Source: JAIQFL01 sp035295745
Lineage (GTDB): Bacteria; Acidobacteriota; Terriglobia; Bryobacterales; Bryobacteraceae
DNA: 64,000 nucleotides
Reading direction: 5' to 3'
NCBI GenBank assembly: GCA_035295745.1
Contig: DATGIL010000101.1
Location: forward strand, 4,354-68,353
The translations under genes were made by a program, and so were the position numbers. Positions 8,943-17,216 of the stretch are shown here, in pieces; the stretch's first letter is position 1; every line of letters starts with the position of its first letter. Under the pieces are notes generated by a model. It made no database searches. It was given only the letters and a program-made list of their open reading frames with translations, and had not been told where the DNA came from.

Positions 8943-9736
8943 GCAAACGATTTTGCTTGCATTGCGGGGCGGAACTCGGGCCGGAGGAGCGTTTCTGCGA
9001 TCAGTGCGGCCGCCCGGCGCCGTTGCCTTCGCCGGGCCCGGCGCCCTTGCCTCCACCGCAAGTGGTGATGACCATGGTGACGCCTCCGCTCAAGGTGGCT
9101 CCTCGGACTGCACCGCAGCCGTCCGAGCCGGACCCGCCAGAGCCCCCGCACTCACCCAAATCGTTGCCGGGCAGGAGCTACTGGATCATCGCCGTGATCG
9201 CACTATCGGCAATGGCAGGCGGATTCGTGACCCGCTGGTATTACCTGCGGACTCCGCCGCCCGTTCCATCGCGCACCGATCCGCCTGCGGTTGAGCAGCC
9301 TGCCACCGCACAAGCCCCGCCGGCTCCCAAGGATCGCGCCAAGCCGTCGCCGCTCGACCCGGTCTCCGTCGCTCCGGAGAAGCGTCCTCGACCGCCGAAC
9401 GACGAACCGTACATCGCGCCCGCGCCGCAGGCCGCCAGCAGCCCGGCGACGCCCACGGAGGGCCGCCCGGTCTACGATCCCGGCCCATCCGTGCAGACAA
9501 GGCCTGCGGATTCGCGTCCGGCCTCCGGAACACTTTCGTATTCAGGCCCGCCGGTGGCCCCGGATGGTGAGGTCGTCTTCGATGGCCTGCCACAAGGCGA
9601 GATCAAGTTCTCTTACGATTCCAATATATGGGCTGCGCGTCTCATGCGGGACGCCCACAGCTCGCGTTTGATCCTCCGCAACAAGAGCCCACTCGTGCAG
9701 ATCAAGTGCGTGGTGCGTTGGGACCTCGGAGCGTAG
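8939..9736 (+). CDS. Zinc-ribbon, proline-rich single-pass membrane protein
   Basis: 265-aa protein whose ATG at 8939 overlaps the preceding stop. A zinc ribbon (Cys6, Cys9, Cys20, Cys23 in FCLHCG...FCDQCG) leads into a proline-rich cytoplasmic linker, one membrane helix (about 81-103), a long Pro/Ala-rich extracytoplasmic linker, and a compact C-terminal domain of about 60 residues (from DGEVVFDGLPQGE to the end). I do not recognise the last domain. The ribbon is nearly the same as in the upstream WG-repeat protein, so the pair may be held together through it. Function unknown. Confidence 0.72.
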   Translation: MSKRFCLHCGAELGPEERFCDQCGRPAPLPSPGPAPLPPPQVVMTMVTPPLKVAPRTAPQPSEPDPPEPPHSPKSLPGRSYWIIAVIALSAMAGGFVTRWYYLRTPPPVPSRTDPPAVEQPATAQAPPAPKDRAKPSPLDPVSVAPEKRPRPPNDEPYIAPAPQAASSPATPTEGRPVYDPGPSVQTRPADSRPASGTLSYSGPPVAPDGEVVFDGLPQGEIKFSYDSNIWAARLMRDAHSSRLILRNKSPLVQIKCVVRWDLGA

Positions 9737-9848
9737 GTGCCTGCTGAACAGATCGCGCGGCGGGGTGCGCGCGGCGGCGGGTGCGGAAGCAGATTGGGAA
9801 AGTTCAAAGGCAGCTCGAAAACGCCCTGCAGTCAGACTTGGTGGACCA

Positions 9849-9900
9849 CGAAAAGCGTCGGCAAGAGTGTCGACGCGGCAAACAGGGTGTTTGCGCCACG
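9849..9900 (-). repeat. Dispersed two-hairpin repeat, copy A
   Basis: Copy of a palindromic element that recurs four more times near 32.8-35.5 kb. It reads AAAAGC, a hairpin GTCGGCA/AGAG/TGTCGAC, then GCAAACA/GGG/TGTTTGC and ends GCGCCACG. Relative to the copies at 32819 and 35271 it is inverted. It lies in the gene-less stretch 9737-9950 and is the only copy here not paired with another. Confidence 0.75.
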
Positions 9901-9950
9901 GCAGCCAGCCTCTCAACCGCGCGAGAGCCTGCTAGAATCGATCAGATCGG

Positions 9951-11327
9951 ATGATGGACGACAGAGTTAGGGTGGCTTTGCGGGATCTCGTCGCGGAGCA
10001 GGGTGAATCGATACTCGCCTCCAGGGAGCGCCTCCGAGGGCTGCTTTCAGACGATTGTCCGGAGTGCAGCCGGGAAATCAACGTCCTGATGATTGCGATG
10101 CAGGCGCAGGTGCCGGCGGAGTTGCGCACCTACGGATCGGCCACCGAGATTCGGGTTGGCTTGGGCGCGATCATCCATCGGTTGGAAAGGGCCTTCGGCT
10201 TGGGACGTCCCGCAGCCGCGTGGGCGGTGCTGAGCATCGCGTATGCGGTAGGGCGAATTGTGGAACAGCAGTTCCAGACGATGCTTCCCGAGTTGAGCCT
10301 GGAGTCGGGCATGTCGCCTCCGCCGTCGCCTCCAGCGACTCCGGCCACCGAGTCTGTGCGGCCGTTGCCACCACCGCCTCCTGCGCCGCCCTTGCCGCGA
10401 CCGATCTCTCAACCCGCATCGCAGCCCCCACCCCGGCCGATCTCGCAGCCGCCATTTCAGCAGCCGCAGCCGCAGCCGCCGCCACGAGCGCCGTATTCTC
10501 CCCCGATGCCCACTCCGGTTTATGGATCGCCGGCATATTTCAACCGTCAGGCGCCCATGCTCCCGGCTCAGCCAGTGATCCCAGTCCAGCCGCCCCGCAG
10601 TTCGGGCGGCAAGATGGGAGTCGGAATCGGCATTGGAATCGGAATCGGAGTTCTGCTGATCGTCGGTATACTTCTGGCGGTGTCGCACCGTTCACAGGAC
10701 CAGCCGTCACAGGGCGACACGCAAACTACCACTACACCCGGACAAGGCCCTGGTACTCAGTCCACACCGCCGGGAACCCAGCCGCCGCAAGCGCCCCAGA
10801 GTGAGTACATCACTTACAGCGACGCGAGCGGCGTGTTTCAAATGGAGGTGCCGCGCGAATGGCTGTCCAAACGTGAGGAGTCCGAAACCAAAATCGACAA
10901 CACGGACAGCCATCTGATCCGGGCCGCTGTTTATCCGAGCGATGCGCAGCACGCCGACCTCGATGGATGGATTTCAGCGGGAATTCGTGTGTCGATCCTG
11001 ACGCCCCCTCCCGGCCAGTCATGGCAGACGGACTGGGCGACCGAATGGCAGAAGAAGTCGTTCAATAATTTGCTGAACGGCTACGCCAAGTTCCAAGACA
11101 CCAATATTGAGCCGATCCAATTGGGCAACATCGCCACCAGTACGACGGCGGTCTTGGGCGAGTCTCCCACCATCTCCGAGCCGGAAGTCGCGCGCGCCTA
11201 TATTGGATTTACCCAGAAGTACCTGATCACGGTTGAGGTCTCGATGCCGCAGTCCAAACGCTCCCTTTTCGATTCGGCCGACGAACGTCTCCGAAAGACC
11301 TTCGAAATCGATAAGAAGGTGCCTTGA
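9951..11327 (+). CDS. Proline-rich single-pass membrane protein, unknown function
   Basis: 458-aa protein. An N-terminal helical domain of about 120 residues, containing a C-P-E-C pair near residue 36, is followed by a proline/glutamine-rich linker (about 125-215). A glycine-rich membrane helix with an alternating GIGIGIG core (about 220-247) comes next, then a Thr/Pro/Gln linker and a C-terminal extracytoplasmic domain (about 285-458). The last part has the look of a PsbP/LpqN-like lipoprotein fold (YSDASGVFQMEVPREW at its start), but I cannot assign it. It shares the cytoplasmic-domain / linker / one-helix / external-domain design of the two zinc-ribbon proteins upstream. The GIGIGIG segment is encoded by a small DNA repeat (GGAATCGG units). 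Confidence 0.72.
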   Translation: MMDDRVRVALRDLVAEQGESILASRERLRGLLSDDCPECSREINVLMIAMQAQVPAELRTYGSATEIRVGLGAIIHRLERAFGLGRPAAAWAVLSIAYAVGRIVEQQFQTMLPELSLESGMSPPPSPPATPATESVRPLPPPPPAPPLPRPISQPASQPPPRPISQPPFQQPQPQPPPRAPYSPPMPTPVYGSPAYFNRQAPMLPAQPVIPVQPPRSSGGKMGVGIGIGIGIGVLLIVGILLAVSHRSQDQPSQGDTQTTTTPGQGPGTQSTPPGTQPPQAPQSEYITYSDASGVFQMEVPREWLSKREESETKIDNTDSHLIRAAVYPSDAQHADLDGWISAGIRVSILTPPPGQSWQTDWATEWQKKSFNNLLNGYAKFQDTNIEPIQLGNIATSTTAVLGESPTISEPEVARAYIGFTQKYLITVEVSMPQSKRSLFDSADERLRKTFEIDKKVP

Positions 11328-11336
11328 AGAGCAGTG

Positions 11337-11423
11337 TCGGGGTTAGGGGTTCGGGGTTAGTGGTTCGGGGTTAGGGAGTCGGGAGTCGGGGGTCGGGGAT
11401 TGGGATTAGGGGCTGGGGCCCGT
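11337..11423 (+). repeat. G-rich heptamer/octamer repeat tract
   Basis: Intergenic low-complexity tract built from variants of GGGGTTAG, GGGGTTC and GGGAGTC, with roughly ten runs of three or more G in under 90 bases. It lies between the stop at 11327 and the promoter region of the PpiD-like gene at 11538. Such G-runs on one strand could fold into quadruplexes. No open frame is seen in the tract. Confidence 0.7.
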
Positions 11424-11537
11424 TGCGGGTCGCTGGAATGCGAGCTTCGTCTACTTCCCGGATCGGGTTACGCGAGACCTCGGGTCCGGCTGGTATACTG
11501 AAATTTCCCCTTTTTGAACACAGGAGTTCTCTGAGCA

Positions 11538-13472
11538 ATGTTTGATTTATTTCGTAGCCGTGACAAAGCCGTCCGTATCCTCTTGGGCGCCCTACTGGTA
11601 ATGGTGGCCATTTCGATGCTCACCTACCTGATTCCGAGTTACAACACGGGCGCGAGCACTTCCTCGGACGTAGTCGCCGATATCGGGAGCGATAGTCTCT
11701 CGCTGCAGGAGGTGCAGCGGCAGATTCAGAATACCGTCCGCGGACGCCAGTTGCCGCCGTCGATCATGCCGAATTTCATTCCCCAGATCATTGATTCGAT
11801 GGTGACCGAACGGGCCATTGCCTACGAGGCCGAGCGGCTCGGTTTCGTGGTGACGGATGCGCAGATCGCCGATGGCATTCGCCAGATGGTGCCGTCCCTC
11901 TTTCCGGATGGCAAGTTCGTCGGAACGGCCATGTACTCCGGATTCCTGGCCCAGCAGAACATCACGATCGCGGAATTTGAGGCCGATGTAAGACGCCAGT
12001 TGCTCGGCACCCGGATGCGCGACGTGGCTCTGGAAGGCACCATCGTCACCCCGCTCGAGATCGAGCAGGAGTATCGCAAGAAGAACGAGAAGCTGAAGAT
12101 CGAGTATGTCAAGGTGCCGTCCGACAAGTACAAGGCGGAAGTCCAGCCCAACGACAAGGACATGCAGGACTTTTACAACGCCAACAAGTTCCAGTACACG
12201 TCGCCCGAGAAGCGGAACCTGGCGGTGCTGGTGGCGGACCAGGCGAAGCTCGAAGCCAGTATCAATCCGACGGATGCCGACCTGCATCGCAAGTACAGCC
12301 AGTCGCAGGAGAATTATCGCATTCCCGACCGTGTGAAGATCCGGCAGATCCTGCTGAAGACCACAGGCAAGCCGGCGGAAGATGCCAAGGTCAAGGCAAA
12401 GGCCGAAGATCTGTTGAAACAGATCAAGGCGGGTGGCGACTTCGCGGCGCTCGCGAAGGCGAATTCCGAAGATCCCAGTTCGGCGGCGAATGGCGGCAAC
12501 ATGCCCGATTGGCTGACCCACGGACAGTTCTCTTCGCCCGATTTCGATAAGGTGGCATTTACTCTGAAGCCCGGCCAGACCGACATGGTGAAGGTGGACT
12601 ACGGCTACCACATCGTGCAGGTGATGCAAAAGGAAGACGGCCGCCTGAGGCCTTTTGAGGAAGTAAAAGGCGAGCTGATTTCGCAGATCCAGAAGGAACG
12701 CGCCACCGACATGATGCAGAAGATTTCGGACAAGGCCCAGTCCGCGCTGCAGAAAGATCCAACTCATCCGGACAAAGTGGCCGCCGACCTGGGCATGGAA
12801 CTGGTAATGGCCAATAACGTCGAAGCCGGCAAACCGATCGAGGGCATTGGTTCGGCGCCCGATCTGGAAAGCGCGGTGGGCACCATGAAGAAGGGCGAAG
12901 TCTCGCAGCCGGTCACCCTGGCCGCCAACAAGCTCGCGATTGCCGTGGTGACGGACGTGATTCCTCCTCGCCAAGCGTCGTTCGATGAGGTCAAGGATAG
13001 GGTCAAGCAGTCGATTATCGATAACCGGCTCACGGTTGCGGTGCAGAAGCACGCCGGCGAATTGGTGCAGAAGGCCACCACCATGGGCGGCGATCTCGCC
13101 AAGGCCGCCAAGGAGATGGGGCTCGAGATCAAGACTTCCGAGGAGTTCACGCGGTCCGGCAACATTGAAGGACTCGGGCCGGCCAGCTATGTTGGCGATG
13201 CCTTCGGCCGGCCGGATGGTGCGATCGTCGGTCCCCTGTCGGGCGGCGGCACGACTCTGGTGGCCAAGGTAATCGCGCATGTACAACCCGATATGTCGAA
13301 GCTGCCGGAGCAGCGCGTGCAGATCCGTGACGAGATCAAGGGCCAGAAGGGCCGCGATCGCAACAGCCTGTTCGACGCCGGGCTGCGCGACACCTTGGTC
13401 AAGGAAGGCAAGATCAAGTACCACAACGACGTCATCAGCCGGTTGATCGCCAGCTACCGTTCCAGCAGCTAG
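11538..13472 (+). CDS. PpiD-like periplasmic peptidyl-prolyl isomerase/chaperone
   Basis: 644-aa protein with an N-terminal membrane anchor (about residues 13-33, AVRILLGALLVMVAISMLTY) and a SurA/PpiD-type helical chaperone region (about 45-260). One parvulin domain spans about 265-362 (VKIRQILLK ... DYGYHIVQVMQKE, with the SEDPSSAANGG loop). A second chaperone-like segment follows to the C-terminus. This is the architecture of PpiD, which helps outer-membrane and secreted proteins fold at the exit of the Sec translocon. An AGGAG Shine-Dalgarno sequence precedes the ATG. A possible -10 (TATACT, 11494-11499) lies upstream without a clear -35. A DedA gene follows after 6 nt. Confidence 0.87.
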   Translation: MFDLFRSRDKAVRILLGALLVMVAISMLTYLIPSYNTGASTSSDVVADIGSDSLSLQEVQRQIQNTVRGRQLPPSIMPNFIPQIIDSMVTERAIAYEAERLGFVVTDAQIADGIRQMVPSLFPDGKFVGTAMYSGFLAQQNITIAEFEADVRRQLLGTRMRDVALEGTIVTPLEIEQEYRKKNEKLKIEYVKVPSDKYKAEVQPNDKDMQDFYNANKFQYTSPEKRNLAVLVADQAKLEASINPTDADLHRKYSQSQENYRIPDRVKIRQILLKTTGKPAEDAKVKAKAEDLLKQIKAGGDFAALAKANSEDPSSAANGGNMPDWLTHGQFSSPDFDKVAFTLKPGQTDMVKVDYGYHIVQVMQKEDGRLRPFEEVKGELISQIQKERATDMMQKISDKAQSALQKDPTHPDKVAADLGMELVMANNVEAGKPIEGIGSAPDLESAVGTMKKGEVSQPVTLAANKLAIAVVTDVIPPRQASFDEVKDRVKQSIIDNRLTVAVQKHAGELVQKATTMGGDLAKAAKEMGLEIKTSEEFTRSGNIEGLGPASYVGDAFGRPDGAIVGPLSGGGTTLVAKVIAHVQPDMSKLPEQRVQIRDEIKGQKGRDRNSLFDAGLRDTLVKEGKIKYHNDVISRLIASYRSSS

Positions 13473-13478
13473 GCCAGG

Positions 13479-14144
13479 ATGATCCAAGCACTCCTGGATT
13501 TCATTCGGACGCTGACCGATCCGGAGCGCCTCATTGCGCTCCTCAGCACCATACTTTCCGGATGGTTGGGATACGCCGCTCTTTTTGCGATCGTGTATTC
13601 CGAAACCGGATTGCTGGTGGGCTTTTTCCTGCCCGGGGATTCGCTGCTGTTCACGGTCGGAGTGGTAGCGAAAACCGGGCACCTGGATATTGTGTGGGTG
13701 AACGCGGTGCTCATGGCCGCCGCGATCCTCGGCGATTCCACCGGCTATTTTCTGGGACGGCAGACCGGTCCTAAGATCTTCAGCCGTCCGGACTCGCGCC
13801 TGTTCAAACAGGAATACGTCACAAGGACGCGGCATTTCTACGAACGCTACGGCGGGAAAACGATCATCTATGCCCGCTTCGTGCCGATCGTCCGCACTTT
13901 TGCCGCATTCATCGCGGGGGTGGGGCAGATGCCGTACTTCAAGTTCCTGCCGTTCAGTGTGTGCGGAGGCATCGGCTGGATTGCCTTCATGAGCCTGCTG
14001 GGCTACTGGGTCGGCTCGTTCCCGTTCGTCCGCCGCTACTTCGACAAGGTCATCCTGCTGATCATCTTCGTCTCTCTGCTGCCCACGATTATTGAAGTGG
14101 TGAGGGCCCGCATGGCTCCGAAGGCAGAAAAAGCGCAAGCCTGA
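13479..14144 (+). CDS. DedA-family membrane protein
   Basis: 221-aa DedA protein. It shows the N-terminal SETGLLVGFFLPGDSLLFTVG motif (E and P-G-D conserved), the DSTGYFLGRQTGP segment, and the re-entrant YARFVPIVRTFAAFIAGVGQM motif with the essential arginine. Four to five membrane helices are expected. This second DedA differs from the one near 2.7 kb and is the closer match to E. coli YqjA/YghB-type proteins. It starts 6 nt after the PpiD-like stop, so the two are probably co-transcribed, which makes sense for an envelope-homeostasis pair. Confidence 0.88.
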   Translation: MIQALLDFIRTLTDPERLIALLSTILSGWLGYAALFAIVYSETGLLVGFFLPGDSLLFTVGVVAKTGHLDIVWVNAVLMAAAILGDSTGYFLGRQTGPKIFSRPDSRLFKQEYVTRTRHFYERYGGKTIIYARFVPIVRTFAAFIAGVGQMPYFKFLPFSVCGGIGWIAFMSLLGYWVGSFPFVRRYFDKVILLIIFVSLLPTIIEVVRARMAPKAEKAQA

Positions 14145-14236
14145 CACGGGCTGTCACTTCAGAATTATTCGGCGCCATTTCCGCTCCGTACTTGCCGCAT
14201 ATCTGAATCCGCCCTCCGCGCTTCGGAATCGGGTAG

Positions 14237-14249
14237 TGGGTCAGTCTGA
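14237..14249 (+). repeat. Left terminal inverted repeat of a candidate mobile segment
   Basis: TGGGTCAGTCTGA, read inward. It matches 12 of 13 positions of the inverted copy at 17409-17421. It is also part of a small palindrome, GGGTCAG-TCTGAAG-CTGACCC (14238-14258), and the transposase stop codon sits inside it. Confidence 0.55.
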
Positions 14250-15089
14250 AGCTGACCCGTCCGCCAGGGCGAGAATTTCTTCCACGGTCCACAGCGTGAA
14301 GGACAGGCCAGATCTCATGGCGGGCGTCATCTTCAAAGTCTGCTGAATACGCCCGAAGTTGTACCACATTAAATACAACGCGATGCTCGCCGCGTGATCC
14401 TCGACCTTCTTTGAGAAGGCGTTCGTAAGCCGGGTGAAGCGCCGCATGGACATCCGCATCGTGAAGTTCTGGCGTTCCACATAGCCGGTGCTGATGTGCT
14501 TCGGGTCGGGATCGCCGATAGTCGGCTTCTTTTCGCAGCCAGTGCAGATGGCGGGGCTGTAGCGTGCTTCGGTCTGGCGATCTGCTCCATAAATCTTGTG
14601 CAGGATCGCATAATCGATTTCCTCGTCAAAGGCTCCTACGATGCCGCTCAGGTAGACCTTCAGCCGATCGGTAGTCAACTGCACGCGGTTTTCAAGACGG
14701 CCTGCCAGATCCTTGATGAATTCTTCCGCTGAGACCGCATCGCGCTTGCCAACCAGCCAGCAAGGGATTAGTTTCGTTTCGGCGTCGATTGCTGTCCACG
14801 TCCACACGTCGCCTGCTATTTGGGGATCCGCGATTTCCGACGTGACATTCTTCTGCCTCGCATAAACGAAGGACCAAATCTCGTCGCACTGAATGCGCTG
14901 GCAGTGGAGATTGCGGAGTTTCTCATCCTGATAGCGTGAAAGCGCAGAGCCAACTGCAACGAGCAGCTTCACTACGGTGTTCTTGGCGACGCCGGTCATC
15001 CGAACAGTGGAGCGGATGGAATTTCCTTCGATTAGGCATCGGATCGCTTGAGCTTGGTGGGCCTTGTCCAGACGGTTCAGGGTGACCAT
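14241..15089 (-). CDS. IS1-family transposase
   Basis: 282-aa transposase of the IS1 type. An N-terminal HTH region (SIRSTVRMTGVAKNTVVKLL) is followed by the catalytic core. The probable acidic residues are the Asp of IQCDEIWSFV, the Asp of LTTDRLKVYL and the Glu of GYVERQNFTMR. Unlike classical IS1 there is no programmed frameshift; the frame is continuous and apparently intact. It is transcribed inward-to-outward and ends inside the inverted repeat at 14237. Standing genes of this kind with no neat IS ends are frequent in acidobacteria, so whether it moves itself or the whole 3.2-kb segment is open. Confidence 0.85.
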   Translation of the reverse strand: MVTLNRLDKAHQAQAIRCLIEGNSIRSTVRMTGVAKNTVVKLLVAVGSALSRYQDEKLRNLHCQRIQCDEIWSFVYARQKNVTSEIADPQIAGDVWTWTAIDAETKLIPCWLVGKRDAVSAEEFIKDLAGRLENRVQLTTDRLKVYLSGIVGAFDEEIDYAILHKIYGADRQTEARYSPAICTGCEKKPTIGDPDPKHISTGYVERQNFTMRMSMRRFTRLTNAFSKKVEDHAASIALYLMWYNFGRIQQTLKMTPAMRSGLSFTLWTVEEILALADGSASD

Positions 15090-15130
15090 TATGCTTGAGC
15101 GATAATGGATGGTGAATAGGTCATCGGTCT

Positions 15131-16204
15131 CTATCCCGCCACTATTCGCAGTCCACTAGAGCCAGAGTCCAAGCGATAATAGGACCTGAATTCCGCTAAC
15201 TCCATATGGAGCATTTTTGCCAAATCCCCATACGAGTATCCGAGGTCGTTTAAATGGGCCTTGATAATTTCAAGGAGAAGGGTTGGGTGTTCCCTGGCTA
15301 TATCCAACGAAGGCGGCTCACGCAATGCATAATTGTTCTGTTGAAGCTGCATACGGAGATAAACGAACTGATTGCCGTTGATCACGCCTAAATCCCGCGC
15401 TCGCTGCGCCAGCGCACCGATTGAAACCTTCCAATGCGGCTTGAGCCGCGCGAGCGAATGAAGCTTCACCGGCGGTCGAAGATGAGGTCTAATATCGGCG
15501 GCGGGCATTAGAAACTCGGCTGCAAATCGGTTTGCCTCATTCTCCATATTGGGGTTCGGAAGACTATGCAGTATCACATGGCCGAGTTCGTGAGCCAGCG
15601 TAAATCGATCCCGATCTGCACTAATCTCTGGGTGATCATTCAGGAAGAAGATCGGAGGAGCAGGTGGAATCCATTCACTCAAACCGAACATCTTGGCAGT
15701 CTCAAAATCGAAACGAATTACAATTGCCCCGGCGTCTTCAAGCAGGCGGACCATATTAGCGATAGGTCCTGCCGGAATTCTCCATGCTGCCCGGATGAGT
15801 CCTGCGATAGTTGCGATTTTCCCTGAGTGCTCGTCAATATCGATCCGTTTGAATCGATTCCGCATGTCGAGATCAGTGGCCTTTGAGAGTTGCTGAATGT
15901 GAAGGCGATAAATATTAACTTTGGCTTCGATCTTTCGAAGAACTGGATTCGTTACAGATTGTTGCTTGCGATGGTAAAAGCTGGTCGCGCCGAAAGGATA
16001 AACCGATTCTCTTTGTTCAAAAAAGGAGACGGGATAGCGAAGTTCCTGCGAGAGCGCTGCTGCCGCCTCGTCCGTGATTTCAAGATCGTCCGATTCGTAC
16101 TTTGAAACAGTACCTTGCCGAACCTTCAATTTGTCCGCGAGTTCCGTTTGAGTCCACCGACGTGATTCCCTGGCGAGGGTGAGCATTCTTGGGTTGTAGC
16201 GCAT
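15131..16204 (-). CDS. XRE HTH domain fused to ImmA/IrrE-type metalloprotease
   Basis: 357-aa protein. Residues 5-60 form an XRE helix-turn-helix (ARESRRWTQTELADKLKVRQ), and the C-terminal two thirds is a COG2856/ImmA-IrrE peptidase domain with HELGH at 205-209 and the third metal ligand in the ENEANRFAAEFLMP stretch. Proteins of this build cleave or bind partner proteins. ImmA degrades the phage repressor ImmR, and several XRE-COG2856 proteins have been proposed as toxin-antitoxin or defence regulators. It starts 2 nt after the stop of the unknown 16207-16821 gene, so the two form an operon. GC content is visibly lower than in neighbouring core genes, consistent with transfer. Confidence 0.85.
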   Translation of the reverse strand: MRYNPRMLTLARESRRWTQTELADKLKVRQGTVSKYESDDLEITDEAAAALSQELRYPVSFFEQRESVYPFGATSFYHRKQQSVTNPVLRKIEAKVNIYRLHIQQLSKATDLDMRNRFKRIDIDEHSGKIATIAGLIRAAWRIPAGPIANMVRLLEDAGAIVIRFDFETAKMFGLSEWIPPAPPIFFLNDHPEISADRDRFTLAHELGHVILHSLPNPNMENEANRFAAEFLMPAADIRPHLRPPVKLHSLARLKPHWKVSIGALAQRARDLGVINGNQFVYLRMQLQQNNYALREPPSLDIAREHPTLLLEIIKAHLNDLGYSYGDLAKMLHMELAEFRSYYRLDSGSSGLRIVAG

Positions 16205-16206
16205 TG

Positions 16207-16821
16207 CTATTTCTCATTTGTGCCATCCCGTTTACGCTTCGCTCCACCAGGAAGAAGATTGAAACGGGGTTCCACAGGCATGGGTCCAAACGGAAGTACC
16301 TCGTTCATCTGAGTTACCGCCCCACTTTCTGGTATGGAGAAAACTGCCTTTGAATCTACGACTCTTACAACTTGTACAATGCTGAATCCATTCCGCAACG
16401 GTGCCATCACATAGCCGACATCAACATACGTTGCTTGATCCGGCATTCCAGGCAGGGACTCGTTTCTTCGCAGTGCCTCCGCTCGCTCCGTCGGGTAATT
16501 GCGTGACGTGCCGTCTTCGGACAGTTTTTTAAATCGGCAAACCGCCAATCCATCGACCCCATATCCAATGCCATCAATTCCTAGATGAAAGCCGTTCTGT
16601 TCCAGGATTTGGACGCCGGGAACGTCGGCCGCGAATTCTCTTTTAGCGGATTCCACCATGTACGAGTGAAGAATATTGGCCTCAGTGGTTGGGTCATATG
16701 CCAATCTGTGATCATCAGGAAGCTCCATGAATCGATCCCAAATTGGCCATACTATTCTTGCAAAACGCCCCGCGTGGGGTCTTAGCATCGCCTGGAGGTC
16801 GGGGAGAGAAATAATCGACAA
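16207..16821 (-). CDS. Unknown protein, partner of the XRE-ImmA gene
   Basis: About 204 aa and not recognised. A helical N-terminal part (LPDLQAMLRPHAGRFARIVW) is followed by an alpha/beta-looking part with an EQNGFHLGIDGIGYGVDGLA stretch. The product is probably soluble; no signal peptide or membrane helix is seen. I choose TTG at 16821 because GGAGGA lies 6 nt before it on the coding strand; a GTG at 16851 would add ten residues and place that Shine-Dalgarno inside the gene. It is the first gene of the operon with XRE-ImmA, behind a well-formed promoter. By position it could be the toxin or the protease substrate of the pair; this is inference only. Confidence 0.68.
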   Translation of the reverse strand: MSIISLPDLQAMLRPHAGRFARIVWPIWDRFMELPDDHRLAYDPTTEANILHSYMVESAKREFAADVPGVQILEQNGFHLGIDGIGYGVDGLAVCRFKKLSEDGTSRNYPTERAEALRRNESLPGMPDQATYVDVGYVMAPLRNGFSIVQVVRVVDSKAVFSIPESGAVTQMNEVLPFGPMPVEPRFNLLPGGAKRKRDGTNEK

Positions 16822-16860
16822 GTTGCTTCCTCCACTGTGAAATACGCTCACATAGGAAGG

Positions 16861-16889
16861 ATCTTAGCTGGAGTTTTCCGAAATGTCAA
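16861..16889 (-). promoter_or_regulatory. Sigma70 promoter of the unknown/XRE-ImmA operon
   Basis: On the minus strand, TTGACA (16889-16884), a 17-nt spacer and TAAGAT (16866-16861). The region is AT-rich. Copies of GGAATAA/TTTCGGAA recur just upstream of and within the spacer (16866-16920) and are candidate operator half-sites for the XRE protein encoded in the operon. Confidence 0.65.
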
Positions 16890-16928
16890 TACAAATTATT
16901 CCAAATTTTATTCCGAAACAGGCTGACC

Positions 16929-17216
16929 TTAATGCTTGAGCCAACGGGCCTGTGCCGCCTTCTTCGCTATCATCTTCCGTTTCCGGGGGGACAGTACTGC
17001 CGCCCGAGCCGCGCCGCCCTTCGCGCCGCCCAGTTTCCCTAGTGCCACCGCTGCGGGATTCTTTCCCTTGTTCGGATCAGGCAGCGGTGTACCATCCAAC
17101 TGCTCGCCGATAACCTGTTCCACCACATGACGCGCGACGGTCGCGAAGTCATGATCCTTCGGGTTTGCTTGAACGGGTAGGCATGCTACGATTATGGCAT
17201 GATCGTCGCAATTCAT
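16929..17216 (-). CDS. Small Gly/Lys/Arg-rich protein (GGAKGG...KKAAQARW type)
   Basis: 95 aa. The C-terminal half (NPAAVALGKLGGAKGGAARA, then SPRKRKMIAKKAAQARW) resembles a widespread small basic bacterial motif often found in accessory regions. It has a histone-H1/RNA-binding look, but no function is established to my knowledge. The N-terminal half is acidic and helical. Its 5' end overlaps that of the divergent 17199 gene by 18 nt, so one of the two probably starts further in. It lies inside the inverted-repeat-bounded segment. Confidence 0.6.
   Translation of the reverse strand: MNCDDHAIIVACLPVQANPKDHDFATVARHVVEQVIGEQLDGTPLPDPNKGKNPAAVALGKLGGAKGGAARAAVLSPRKRKMIAKKAAQARWLKH

Noticed and set aside
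9737..9970. Frame running through repeat copy A
   Set aside because: Its coding look comes from the repeat; no independent evidence for a gene.
11592..14147. 851-codon open frame on the minus strand opposite the PpiD-like and DedA genes
   Set aside because: Antisense shadow of two well-supported genes in GC-rich DNA; sequence is low-complexity and shows no domain.
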